Source of the DNA: Lingula anatina
Lineage: Eukaryota > Brachiopoda > Lingulata > Lingulida > Lingulidae
Reading direction: 5' to 3'
Assembly: GCF_001039355.2 (NCBI RefSeq)
Contig: NW_019773514.1
Location: 591,068-655,067, forward strand
Length of the DNA stretch: 64,000 nt
The stretch's first letter is position 1. Each line of letters opens with the position of its first letter. Below the pieces are notes generated by a model, which saw nothing but the letters and a program-made list of their open reading frames with translations, was not told the origin of the DNA and ran no database searches. Of this stretch, positions 11,677-24,992 are shown piece after piece. The position numbers and the translations under genes are program-made.

Positions 11677-13495
11677 TTTTGATGAGATTTTCAGGATAGG
11701 TGGTTTTTCAGGAGGAAAAGAAGTAATTACAATTTCAACCAAATGCAGTTTGCCTAATTTCTACTGAAAATTTTCTATTTCATCATAATTTAAATTTTGG
11801 TCTTGACTGAGACCTCTTTATGTGTTCTAGATACTTATATATCTAACTTGGTTAACTTGCAAGTACCGTAGCATGATGCTAGTACGTCCTTAACGTCTCA
11901 GCAAATAACATGGCAGTTGAAATCAATGCAAGAAAAAAAATAAGTACCATTCACAAAAGTCTAATCAATGAAGTCTACCTGCAACATGTATTGATATACA
12001 ATGCAATCAGTCGTATTCAATTGAAAAAACTGACTCAATAGTCACCGAGGCAAGAACCGCAAATTATCAGTATTATGACATGCTGCACTGGTGGAAGTCC
12101 TGTTCTTTATTAATTGTTTATCATGCTATAAATAACTCCCCCTTATTTGTATTAGAAGACCGAGTGCAGATCATGAAATAATCGATAATGAAAATGAAGT
12201 TACAATAAGTATCTCGCAACAACAGCTAAAATTGCTATTTTCATTCCAATATTTTGTCGTCTTTCCAGTACTCCTTACCTTCTGCAGAAAATAAAATATT
12301 GGGGCAGAAATAACTGCAAATTTAGCTGTTGTTAAGAAGAAACCATTATCGTAACTAGATGTAATATAGAGCCAATATAGCTGTTGACCAGAAAACATTA
12401 AATTTTTCTACAGAGGCATGTTAAGATACCTGGTCTAGGGTGAACAAGCATAAAATAATTAAAATGGCTACTCTGGTTATCACAAAGCATTTTCCTCTGG
12501 CACATTAATCACTTACTTATATCCACTAAGACAAGTGTTTAGAATTTGAAATGAAACTCTTTATAAACTCTTTAACTCTCTGATGAGTATCAAGCCCTCA
12601 AATTACCCTTTTTCCCACCTTTACCAGCCCCAAGGCTACAGCACAAGGCTTAGGTGACAGTCATTAATGGGGACTGTCCAATCCAATTTGCCATTTTCAT
12701 GGCTGACCAACCATATCTTTCTATTAAGTCATTAAAAAGAAATTACTACAATGCCAAAACTTTAATTCAATTAACTCACTGGTATCTGGATTTTTTTTTT
12801 TTTTTTTTTTTTTTTTGACATTAGAATTCTCGTGAACAGAATGTGATAAGCATTGGCAATACCTTCCTAAGCCTTGGGCCTAAACTTAAACAAGCAATAA
12901 AAAAGGACATGACTGTTGGTATGCACATGATTTTCTCTAACAAATATTTATTTACACGTGCAACATATCAACCTTACAAACTGGCAAACTCTTCAAAAAA
13001 GGAATTATCTAGTTGTCAAATCTATGCACATATTCTATTCATCTTACCTCTCCATACAAATTTTGCTATTGAATTACCTAAATCTTAGAACATATACAGT
13101 TGGCCAGCTGCATCATTATCATTCTACAGTCTTACTGTTACAGTACCTGTTCTGGATTCTCTGTTCAGGTTCTCCATCCAACACAGCTCTTTTGAGTTCT
13201 ACCAATATTCTCTTGCATATATATCAATTTTTTGAGTCTCATCAACAGCCTTCTCTCATTCACTATACTATTTTCCAAAGTGAAAGTGGCATGGACACCA
13301 AACCTCTTCACATTAACACCAAGAACAAATTTAATTAACTTGTTCAAGTGCACACACCTGTTATAATTAGCAGCCCTCTGGGCAGTGTTTACCTGTGTTC
13401 TAATTTAACACCTTGTTATTTCCCAATAAGAAATGGGGAGCTGTCGATTATCCTGGAGCAGGGCTAAATAAAAGAGGGGTGTGGGTAGGGAGGGG

Positions 13496-13565
13496 GTTGT
13501 GTGTGTGTGTGTGCGTGTGTGTGTATGTATGTGTGTATGTGTGTAAGAGAGAGAGGGGGGGGGGT
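13496..13565. repeat. (GT)n plus GA and G-run microsatellite
   Basis: GT dinucleotides with single interruptions, then agagagag and a run of G. It accounts for the Cys/Val-rich open frame here. Confidence 0.9.
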
Positions 13566-16500
13566 GAGGTAGACAACGTTATAACAGGTTTGTCCATACC
13601 ATGCAGTGAAGGTACTTCCACATCTTTTAATTGTTCCCTTCTATTTTACTTTATGTATTAATTAATATAATAATATATTAAATATATTATATTTTGAGTA
13701 TTGTTAGGTGGCAATCATGTTTTTGTATTGAAAAATAAGTACATCAAGTGCTTACAAGTTGTTGGTGTAAAATATGCCTCTTTGAGCCTGTTCCATTAGC
13801 ATGAAACAAGTGAGATACTACAGCAAGATTTTAATGATATTAAGCAGCAGGTGATATGCCAAATTATAACACAGTTTATTTTAAAATGTGGCTTCAAACT
13901 GTGCATCATACTAACTGCTCTGCTTTCAGCCTTGCATACCCAGACTTAAGTTTATGGCTACCACAGCGGGCAATTAAAATTTTTTTCTTTAAATTTCTTT
14001 ATTTTTTTCTTTGTTAAATTGCATTTTTTAAAAATATTTTCTGATTTTCATAACATTTAAATCCAGTAAAGCAAAGGAAAACTTTCTATTCAGCTAGCTC
14101 TGACAAACGTGGACCCTGGACCATTTCTGTGGCCCTGAGAGAGGGCAATTAACAACGTGACTGGTACAGGTATACCACTGCATCTGTTATAATTAAGAAG
14201 TAAATACAGGTAAACACCTGATCACTGTGAAGTACACACTTAACCCTCTTAAAACAGGTAGGTAAATCACCTGCTTACACAAAGGACAGAGCAAGGGAGG
14301 GGCACTTAAGACGGAATTGTTGTGCAAAATAGTTAAGAGGTGCCACTTCAAAGGATGTGAGCGAAGGCACTCTTTATCTGTGTATCTCCAACATGGACCA
14401 TTGTATGATTGCTAACTGTAAAATTGCTAGTTACTAATTGCATTTAGTGATTACCTTGAAGATAAACCTTAGAGAAAATTGTGTTTAACTGGAAATACAT
14501 AAACATCAATGTTATTTCGTTGTTTATTTTTTATCACGTTAAGAAAAATGTTTTGCCTTTGAGCATGAAGTTAACCTTTAATTTTGTTGCTCAAAATCAA
14601 AGCAACTGGTGACACCTACAACCTGTATAAAGGCCACAAAACGCCTCTGCTTCTTAATTGTCCAATATCTTGTAATTCAACCAGATCTCCCAACCTCCAA
14701 TTCAATCATATACATTTATATTATAAGTGATAATGAAGCACTTATTGCTATGGCACATACAAACCTTGCTCAGTGAGAGTAATAATACAGAAAAAAATGA
14801 AGTGGTGCTTTGCTGGTTGATAATAAGTACACACAATTTCTTACTTTATATCATCAGTTTTTATCTTCTATTGTTTTGTAATTTTTCTGTAACATATTCA
14901 GCAGCAGTGGTGTGCTCAATATTACAATAAACTATCTTTATCTATATATTGCTCAGCATCATTGCCAGCTGCACTGCCCACACTCTCTTTGACACCATCT
15001 GTACTGTCTTACTGGGCAAGTATCTTACATATTAATCTGTCATCAGGACAGGTGTCCAAAGTGCCTTCTTGTAAAAACCATCTCTTTGCAGATAACAACC
15101 TTCAAATATCAGTTAATACTGGAGTGGGTGCCTGGTAATTACCAAGTATCCTTCAGTTAATCACTTAATTTGGAATTAATATTTGCAAACTTAAAGTTAT
15201 GCAAGCAGTAAGTGTGCCCTATTGATTGGAACTGGAGGCACATGGTCAGAGGAGGCACTTCAAAACTGAGCGCTAAAACAAAAGGGTCTTGACAAACACA
15301 TGCCAGGGGGGATTTGATTCTCACCTTGGCAGGAACAAAACAATATTTGGAATCATTACTGTGTGCCAGTGAAAAAATCACGATGGATTGATGTGAATGA
15401 GAATGGTTTTGATCTGATGTGATATAAATTATCAATGTTTCTATACCAGGGCAGTCTTAAATGCTCATTCATTAAAAGTATGGTTTAAAGGCTATATTAT
15501 ATTATATTTTGACATGTAGTCCTTTGGAGAAGTACGATACCAATACTTCCAGGGTTTCTGAACCCTCTTAGAAATCATATAAATGTATCTCTATGTAAAT
15601 TTAAAAAAAAAAAAACTACATAAATAACAGACTCATTTCATAAAATAGTACCATTAACTTACCTGCTGAGAACAAGAACCACATCTATTTTGAACATGCA
15701 TGTCAGTAACTGCTAAAGGTTACCTCCAGTGGGCATTATTAACAGGTAGAGATTGACTATTGATTTTACTTTGTTGTCTGATAAGATGACACCTGAGACT
15801 TGACACTGGCACTTCCTACACAAATAAGACTTCCCTATATTACTGCTAATATATCTTTAATTACATGAAAGCACTAGTATTAAGCCACTTTCTTTTATCC
15901 ACAGAGAAAAATAGAAATCAGTTCTATTTACTAAATTACAGTTTACCTTGCAGTTTGTACCTTCTTTAATTTAACATGATTTAAGATGTAAACACTGTTA
16001 AGAATATAGATTCTAAATACATCAACTTTGGGTCATGCATTAAGTTTTGACACCCTCTGTAACCTTGCATCTGAAGGTGTTTCACACCTTGTTCAACTCA
16101 CAGGCAACAGAAGGCTACAGACCATAGTATAATGAGATACTGGCTTATTACATATTACTCCAAAGAACACTGTCACTAAACCACCTGCCTTATTAGTGCT
16201 CATATACAGGGGAGCTCAAAGTGATGTTAACACTTGATTTATTTGATGGGCAGATAAAATTAAGCATCACTGCTTTTGATGCCATGTTGCAAGTCTTTCT
16301 ACAATATATTTGAAGAAAAAATTGTTTCCAAGCACTAGCTACTTTCATCAGCATCAGCTATTTTCAGCTAATCAGCTATTTTCTACATGATGCAAAAATG
16401 TAAATGCTTATGTTGAAAGATTGAGACAAATCATGAAAGTTTCATGTACAGTATGATAGATAATGGCAATTGCTGCACTAATGAAAATCTAAAGATTCAA

Positions 16501-17149
16501 TGATAATCATCAGATAAGTGAACTGTTTTGTAAATGAAAACCAAGAAAACCAAACCTTTTTTTTATTTTGAAAGAAATACTTCATTTAAGAAGCATGTCC
16601 TTCCAAACAGTGCCTCATGGTACTAACCAGTGTACTAAGATGATCAGTATTTAGTCCTCAAGCTGCCCTATATCCACTGTATCATCATATTTGTGTCAGG
16701 GCGTATTAAGCCAATAATCGTGCAAACTCACTCTTACAAGTGCTTTAATTCACTAATCCACTCGCCAAGTATTCTCTATTCATTCTTTCAGGGTTTCTCA
16801 ATTAGTATTTTTGGCCAACCATTACAATGTCCACCCTGAATATCAGAAGATGTCCACTGGAAGCCTGATTCTCCACTATCAGCCTGCCTCTGCTGTTTCT
16901 AATATCTGATCTGAAACTCAGGGTGACCACATCCAAACTGCATGGAGAGAGTTGGAAAAAAAGCAGGCTCCTTACGGTCTCTGTTCCTAATCTTTCTGTC
17001 TTTCAAGTAAAACCAAGTCCTATGTACCCAGGTAGCTCACTGAATGGCTGTTAAGTCTCCCTTTCATACAGACTACCACTTACTTATTATAAGTCCTCTA
17101 TAGGAATGACCACAACTTTATTGAACCTTTACCAACCAAATACCCAGCG

Positions 17150-19740
17150 GTCAGCAGAATGTTTCTCAGTCAAGATGTTACGCCACTTCATATTGGGTTA
17201 TTATTCTTACCTTACGATGAAACCATAAGTCTACCTGGGTGTCCCTGCTAATGTCGACAGTTGAAATCAGTCGACTTCTTTGTCTTCAAAGTTTAAACAC
17301 TTTTTGTGGACAGTTCATTTCCTGGCTGTTGTATTTCCTAGTAGATAACTGTGCAGCCTTGCTGTTGTTGGCCCGGGGCACCTGCTATGTCTAGATGCTC
17401 AGTATGGACGGTGCAAACAACAGGGAAAATAACTGTAAATACTAACCCTTCACCCCGATCACACTAATAGTTTCCTGATCACAATAACTCCAGTGTAGTC
17501 GGTCCGGTAATCCCGTTAATACTCCAATTGTATCCCTGTATCAACACATATACAGAACACGACCAAGTCACCGTTTAACCGTAAACCCATTTGTATTACA
17601 ATCTCACTTAAGCTCTTTCTTCGTTATGTCAACTATTAACACTTGAGCTCTTGCCTTGAAATAGGTGAACAATGGAGGGGATGATTCGACAACAAGATCG
17701 ATAATGGAGCGAAACGATTGATTTCCCACCCTCTTTGATCTGCATTGAAAACTAACCAGGCATGCTAGATCAATAGAGGCGGTGAAATTGGTTTTGCTAC
17801 AATGTCTTAAGTTTCAAGTAGCAACGAAAATAGATTTTTTGGCAGGTAGCAATTGGGATGGAGACGTATGGTCGCAGGAGACAGAAGAACACGAGGTTGA
17901 GGTTGCACATGGAGTCAGTGACCAGCACTGAAACAAATAGGAACATTTACATAGGATTTACATCACAGTATTATTTATACAGTTTAATTTTATTCCACTG
18001 TTGATCACATCCCTTATTTAATGTACTTTATTATAAGTTTGTCATTACTTAAACCGACTACTAGTACTTGAAATTCATTAATAAATAGCCAGCAGAATTA
18101 TTATAACACCAACACCTAACGAAGAACTAATTGTCAAAAGAGCTAAAAAAAATTAAAATAAAAAATTTTTTTAAAAAAGCCCAGGATGAGAAAACCCCTG
18201 TCCACTTGAGCATAATGTTTCACCCATATTATCAGCCTACATTCACACACCATAAGAAGTATGTACATGCCTAGGGGGACCATTTTGCCTGGTCTGTGCT
18301 TCTGTTTGCTAGAACCTGCTATTCTTTTCCTTATACAAACTGTCACCAGACTCAAATCTCCAATATTTTGTCAGTTATATAATTTCTTTTTGTCCGCTAA
18401 CCCCTTCCGACCCTGGATATAGCCATTGATTATTTATTGCCGACTTTTTGTCCATTACCCCTTAATCAAGACTATTGAAAGAACTCGGGATAGAAAATTG
18501 GTGCTAATAATTTTCGGTCAACATTTGACAGTTTTGTTATATTGTTTGTAATTATTTTCCATAAACAGGGCCTAGCCTGGACCAACCTCATAGCTTCCAT
18601 TGTAGAAAACTAATATCAACATTTATATGGGGAAAATACAATGGGGAGCCTTTAATTTACCTAGTTTATTAAAACATTTTCAAGGATTTGTACTTGGGAT
18701 TAAGGACTTTTCATAAACATGAATAAGCGATGGATCTTTTCTTCCAAATCAACTAAGCTGTTGTGATGCAATATGATAATATGATTCCAACTAATTTCTT
18801 GTTCCAGTTCTTTTCAAAACTTAATTGTCCGAATAGAAAAATCTTTTCAGAAAAGGCGTCAGCTTACTTCAATAACACTGGCATGATGGTATCAAGTTAT
18901 AATATGCAACACAATATATTTCCCCAAAGGTCCCTAAGATTTAAAATAAACTTATGGAAGGTGATTTCAAAACTACTAATGAGCCTAACAAAAAGTTAAT
19001 ACTTGCTCAAAGTAGAATATCAGTCTATTGAATGCCTATTAAATCCTATTTGCTCAAATAAAATTATCACAACTTCTAGCCATGTCTTTTTTTTCTATAT
19101 TTGACCCCACCCACTATTATATCAAATCCCTTCCTCTAAGTGCAGAACTTCTAATGCAGGATATATTTCTAAGACACATTTTCTAAAATGAGACGATAAT
19201 ACTTTTAAGCTTTAAATTATACCCAGAAATTTCATAGAAATATCCCCCATATCCTACCAGGCTACTACTGTAACATCTAGTATGGTAAGTGAAGTCCTCC
19301 TTTATATTTTTCTAATCATAACTGATGTTGTCAGCTGCTCTCAGTCTTATAACAGAACAAAAACATTTTGTCTCACAGCTGCTCCACATATCTTTTTCGC
19401 AAAGTCTCATTTTACAAAACTTTATATTTTGCCAGTAAGGAGAAAACAGGACATACTGAAAGTTGTCTACAGGGGGCTGGTTAATACTTTTTGGTCCATT
19501 ATAGCAGGGAGAGGTGTTCTGGTAGAGGAAGGGAGGCTCAAAATAACCACCCTTTTGTCTCAAAAAGTTGCAATCCAAATCAAATTAAGATCCAAGTTCT
19601 ATGTCATTTCTAAGTTGGATTACCAAAAAGGTACCACTATATAAAAAAGGTCCATTTTTCCAGATATACACCCCAGCCACCCTTTAAAATAGCTCACTAC
19701 AGGCCTGATTATGGCAACATTCTCCTATCACTTAGAGCAA
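17150..19740. other. Stretch with a CpG-enriched segment (about 17200-17930), no firm gene
   Basis: CpG frequency rises between about 17200 and 17930, as at invertebrate promoters. On the plus strand METYGRRRQKNTRLRLHMES starts a 48-codon frame near 17858. On the minus strand an acceptor-like tgtttcag near 17935 opens VTDSMCNLNLVFFCLLRPYV. Both frames cannot be real, and neither is confirmed. Confidence 0.3.
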
Positions 19741-19743
19741 ACT

Positions 19744-19911
19744 CAGGGGCGGATTTAGGCCGTCTTTTGGGTCTTCCGGAAGACGGTCAGATTTTCAAGT
19801 TTACATTGACGAGTATCTAATTTTTTCTGTTGGAAGACGGTCAAAATTGAAGGAAACATCAACAAAGATAATTTGGAAGACTGTCAGTAAATAGCTCTGG
19901 ATCCGCCCCTA
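19744..19911. mobile_element. 168-bp element with aGGGGCGGAT terminal inverted repeats
   Basis: The ends are aggggcggatttag on the left and, on the other strand, AGGGGCGGATCCAG on the right. Inside are three spaced copies of GGAAGAC(G/T)GTCA. No coding capacity; a nonautonomous DNA transposon is likely. Flanking aactc/aacta could be a degenerate target duplication. Confidence 0.55.
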
Positions 19912-21899
19912 ACTATACACTTCTCAAAATACAACTCACACAAATGACAACCTAGAATATTGTGGAATGTAATTATCCTTTTGAAATGGACAGGACCCAA
20001 GGTAAAGGTCATATTCCTCATGGTTATACACTTCAGCCAGGAAAAATAATGACATCTGAAACTTCTGTGCTGTGAAAAGAAAGAAAAACTTGACAGCACG
20101 AAGTCAAAAGGCGGACAAAATACATCCTTCGTAATCAACTCCCTCCAAACGCAACAAACTTTCACGGCTCAGTGGTCTTTCTGTCCGTATTAATCAAGAA
20201 GGGGGGCATCTATGCCAGTGAAGCAAGAAAAAGTTGAATAATCTGAGGTAACACCTCAACATGGGACAAGGCCGAAGGTGTGACTTACTGCTCCCCCCCT
20301 GCTACAGAATCAATGGTGACACAACCCTAGAGTGCAAATAGCTAGGGTTTTGTTTATCAGCAGTTTGGCATTGTCTTTTTCTCAACAATTTTAGAAACAT
20401 TGAATATCAATAAATATGTTCTAAAGACAACTTTTTTCATGCCACTTTGTACAGCTTCACTTTGGTCCAGGGGTATGACCCTCATCAATCCCTTTTCTTC
20501 TTTTCTTTCTTTCATGTCTTATTATTATCACTAGTAACCGGAACAAAAAATCAAGTCTGAAACTGCAGTAGAACATTTTCCATATCTATTCAATCTTTTT
20601 TGTTTTAATAGGATAATTGTCATTGCTCTTGAAATGTAAACCAATTTTTTAAATGCATTACCTTGTTATTTATATTTACTTAACAATTTTTTTCTTTAGA
20701 CTGTACATGCATCTACCATTAAAAATGAGATAGGGGATGACTTGAAAGCAAACATATTTGTTGCTACAAAAACTGGATAAACAATCAAAAGAATATATAT
20801 GTATGTATGGTACATATGAAATTGTTCAAGCCACCAGGAGCTCAAAACTTGATGCAAGATGCCATTTGTTTCTGCAGACAGAGCACTCAAACAGACTAAG
20901 TGATTTAAAGAATTAATTTCAAGTACTGTCCTCTTTAATAAAAAAAATACTGTTCCCTTCAATAAAATACCTGATATGTCTATGCCAATGTCCATGTTCC
21001 TTATCTGATGGGACTATTTTCTGGTCAAAGGAATCCTTTTCATCAGCTGGTTAACTCCACAGGGGAGAGGCATGTTTGAGATGCATACTTAATGTACGAA
21101 AGTTTTATACAGCGTTTCCTTCTTTCCTTTTTTTCAATAAAAGTACCCTTTTTCTTTACTGCTTATGTTACTTATCAACAATTTGCTTCTTTGAAAAGAT
21201 TTCAGAATAAAAAGAGTTCAGTTTATTATCTTTTCCATTAAACAAATTTTACTTTTTTTCCTTTAATCCTCAAGATCATAGTAACCATAAAAAAGCAAAA
21301 AAGGAAGCAAATGCTATTTTCTTTTTTTTCCTACCGGAAGTTTATAACAGGCATGAAATAAATAAAGAGGAAAAAAATTGCTATTTAACTTTGCTTTTTC
21401 AATACTTCCCTTCTTGGTATTTTCCAAATAATCCACCTCTTTTGCTTTTTCAACAGATCTCATTTCTTTAAAAATGTTTTGGCAAAATTGATGCAAACAG
21501 ATGGAAAAGACGTCTCTAATCTCTTGCCAATTTTTGTTGTTCTTTTATTACACACACATTCATTTTCTTCTTTAAAATGAAATTTAAACAAGAATGCCAC
21601 TTAGACATATTGCAGCAATCAAATATGGAAAAAAAAACATAAGGTTATTTTATTTATCTACAGACTTAGTTTCTTCTCAACCACCTTTATATATCACCTG
21701 AGAGTTTGTTACAACTGTGAGTGAAACTACAGACAGATATGAGAAACCTGGCTTATAAATATTTTCTAACTAATAACAATACCCAAAGCTATCTTTGGCA
21801 AACTAAAAAAAAAATCCACAAAATAATTTAAAGATACAAGCAGACAGAGGACATCTAAGTGCGGAATACACCATTACACTTAATAATGATTCTAAGGCT

Positions 21900-22100
21900 C
21901 TGTTCTCACAACTTTTAGATCGATCTATCACCGCGGGGAGTCTCACTAGATTACTGTCAGATAATCCCCCTTAAGTGTCCGTCCCCGCCTACTACAAGCT
22001 TTAAGGGGTAATTAACTTTCGTGCCCGGCTGACAGCTATTTAGCGTGAACCCCCAGGGAGTTAGGTCGATCCAATGTAGGTCGATCTAATCTATGAGAAT
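21900..22100. promoter_or_regulatory. CpG-rich block with a 15-bp tandem pair
   Basis: This interval has many CpGs in an AT-rich setting (agatcgatctatcaccgcgg, cgtccccgcc, cgtgcccgg). At 22063-22092 aggtcgatccaatgt is followed by aggtcgatctaatct. A palindromic agatcgatct lies at 21918-21927. No splice-bounded open frame was found. A regulatory element or unmethylated promoter-like site is inferred. Confidence 0.35.
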
Positions 22101-23306
22101 GGGGTGTAAATGGCAATCAGTACCCTTGGTTTAAGCGGGAACATCAAAAAATTCCAGAACGAAATAAAATCAATCATTTCTACCTATTGATCTCCATAAC
22201 GTATCAATGCTTTTCATTGCTGCTCATACAAAGGAAGATACTACAAACAACCCAGCTGTATTGATTCTCCAGTTTGTAGTGGCCTGCCTCATTATGTATT
22301 CATTAGCTAAGTGGGTAATAATTAACTTTGCATTTGTCTCCCATTGTTTGGACAAGACCACTTAACACAACTGCTGACCACTCCAATGCTGCAGGTAATC
22401 TGATGAACATAAGTAAAATAAAGGGAATTTAATACCACAGTCAACATTAAATATTGAGATGCCTTAACCGCTCCACTGCCCATCACCTTGAGTTTCAGCA
22501 AAATCATAACTACCAATTTGCCTATTTATTATAATCTTGTGCTATTTCAATTGTGAACACACCATTTTAAAACCTAAAATAATAATTTTATTTTATAGTA
22601 AGCTGTTTTACTTTATTTTCAAACAGTTCCAAGTGCCTAAAAACCTCTAAATTTCAAATCAGCATTGCACAAATTCTCCTTAAAGGGATAATAACTCTTC
22701 GTATGAGATCTATATTTCACAATAAAAACCTTGTGAATAACTCACAGAAATATAATATATTCTGTTTTACCACAAAAACAGCAGTTATAGCTTTTATTCT
22801 GATATTTGAACTTGTCTTTAGACCACGTGACCTCCATTGATGCCTATACTCTGTTAAAATCTCTTAAGAGGTTTTAACAAAAAACCAAACTTTTTAGAAA
22901 AAAACCAGGGACTAACTTTGAATGTAAAAATGGATTCATAAACCATTGGTAAGTATGGGAAAATTGTTGTTTACTCCAGGAAAATTCATTTTTTGGCCGA
23001 AACGAAGAGTTATTATTGCTTTAAATACTCCTTAACAAATATCTGTAACAGATTTCATTAAAATGCTCTGGTCCATAAAATACCTGATATTTTTATAGCA
23101 GAGTTCTGCATAGTCATCTCTCAACACCTCATTATCAAGAGGGGAAAAAATCAAAAGTAGCTGCAAATTAAGATTCAGTGATGCACATAAAACTCATTAT
23201 ACATCTTGTAGAGGGGGGGGGGGGAACTATTGTGACTGGAAAATATCATTCTTTTTCAAAGTGACTTTTTTTTTCTTTTGGTGTCCTTTCCTGCTTTAAA
23301 ACCATG

Positions 23307-23348
23307 ACAACTAAACCATATCCTTTGACAACTAAACCATATCCTTGA
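23307..23348. repeat. 21-bp tandem pair
   Basis: acaactaaaccatatccttt is followed immediately by a second copy. Confidence 0.85.
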
Positions 23349-23992
23349 GGTGACTTCTCTCAGTTTAACACATCAGTCAGTCTTCTCTTACAGTAAGCTA
23401 TCAGTAAACTGCCATGATTGCATGGAGAAGTATGTAAATACTAAGTACGTAAATAATGTTGAAATTATTCACTTTTAACTTTTTCAAATTGATCATTATC
23501 AGACACTCACAAAAATGTCTTTTTTTTTTTTACATGAAGCCAAATCAATTTTGAAACACATAATTCAACATTTCCATGCATTAATAACAAAATTTGATTT
23601 TAAGAACAAATTATTAATTTATTTTGTTAGAATCTATTTAGTTTTAACCGTATTATCAGACTGTGATGTCAAGTAGTGGTGAAGCCATACATATCAGTTC
23701 AAACAAATGCAGACAGACAGACAAGCAGATCAAAAGACAGTATCCCTTTTCAATTATCTTTTTTTAAAAAAAAAAAATTAATAAATTAAACTAATAAATG
23801 CTTAGTAAAAAGTGTACTACAAGTGAAATCAAGAATGAATTAATTATTTCTGGTATAACATATACAAGTAGCACATTACTGATTGAAAAAGAAATGTTGT
23901 CCCAAATCAGTGCCCTCTTTCACACCAATGTTCAGCAGACCACTTAACAATTATTCTTGATGAAAAAAAGCAGTAAAATTTCTAATACATAC

Positions 23993-24059
23993 CTGCTTTG
24001 GTTTTCACATAAACCGTTCCATACTTGACAGTTCTTCTGATGATTTTACCTGTTAGATC
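23993..24059 (-). CDS. Candidate internal coding exon; product unknown
   Basis: On the minus strand a good acceptor (ctctttttttTGTGTCTCCAG) and donor (CAG|GTATGTAT) bound 67 nt. Entered in phase 0 it reads DLTGKIIRRTVKYGTVYVKT and KA, ending in phase 1. Both splice sites are near consensus and the peptide looks like part of a beta-rich globular domain. No matching neighbour was found, so the gene it belongs to is unknown. Confidence 0.45.
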
Positions 24060-24408
24060 CTGGAGACACAAAAAAAAGAGATATTACACAAATAACAATC
24101 ATGGGAATATCGGGTTTATCAATAGAAATCTGTTAATCTGGGTGGGAAAACAAAGTCCTGCACCAGATTAGCGGACTGTCATATGCTACATTTATAAGCC
24201 ACATTAACTACACACAAAATGTCACATTTCTCTTCAAAGCTTTATGTACATGGCCCCTCAAAAAATACAAAAACCTTCCTGACAGGTTGTTCTTTCAACT
24301 CCGTGTGCCTGCGGGCGACCGTATCCCTCTGGCAGCGAGATTTGAAGAGCAGTTGACTTTTTCCTTTTGTCTGTGTTTTTGGGGCAGAAAAATCCCCCCA
24401 AAGGTTAC

Positions 24409-24600
24409 CACAATAATAAGCAGCCTGGAGTTATGACTGACAACATGGTGGAAGCTGGAAGGAACACCTAGTGCACATTGCTATGGGGGATAAGATGGAT
24501 CTCAGGCTATATTTAGGGCACTATCACCCCTGGGGGTGTGGGGGAGGGGGAGGGGTTAGCACAATAATAAGCAGCCTGGAGTTATGACTGACAACAAGGG
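24409..24600. repeat. Direct repeat of a 36-bp segment, 151 bp apart, with G-rich interior
   Basis: The segment cacaataataagcagcctg continuing through gagttatgactgacaaca occurs at 24409 and 24560. Between and after lie G-rich runs. A local duplication is likely. Confidence 0.8.
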
Positions 24601-24939
24601 GGGGGGGGGAAGGCTGGACGGACTTGCAAAGTACAAACTGCCGCAAGGCACAAGGTATCAAACTGTGTTGAGTCAACTGTCCCCCTGTAGCAGGGGGGAG
24701 AGGGGGAAATACTTCACTCAGATCAAAAAGAATGAGCTGACTGGGGCTGAGTGGAGATGCTAGAGGGGGGGGGGCAAGGGAGGGGGTATTATCTTAACTT
24801 CAAATTGTTTTCTGCCCCATACTGGCTGTATTTACCACCTGTACATATGGGACATCACCATAATTGTTATTGTAATTTTGAAAACATGTTTTAGTTTCAA
24901 TACAAACAAATTCATCTCTCAAGTCCAGAGTCAATGTTT

Positions 24940-24992
24940 TATAATATAATATAATATAATATAATATAATATAATATAATATAATATAATAT
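24940..24992. repeat. (ATAAT)n pentanucleotide array
   Basis: About ten uninterrupted ATAAT units. Confidence 0.95.

Larger units (their letters stand above)
9581..17150. other. Intergenic or intronic stretch, no supported gene
   Basis: Besides the repeats listed and a T-run at 12790-12816, it has stretches less AT-rich than the surroundings at about 10430-10830, 12640-12730, 13340-13450 and 14080-14300 (several cacctgt and attaat motifs). These might be regulatory; no reading frame with paired splice sites was found. A GTAAGT at 10590 lacks a convincing exon before it. Confidence 0.4.

Noticed and set aside
20286-20325. Small minus-strand segment with a GTAAGT donor, reading GCVTIDSVAGGE
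   Set aside because: Too short and isolated to support.
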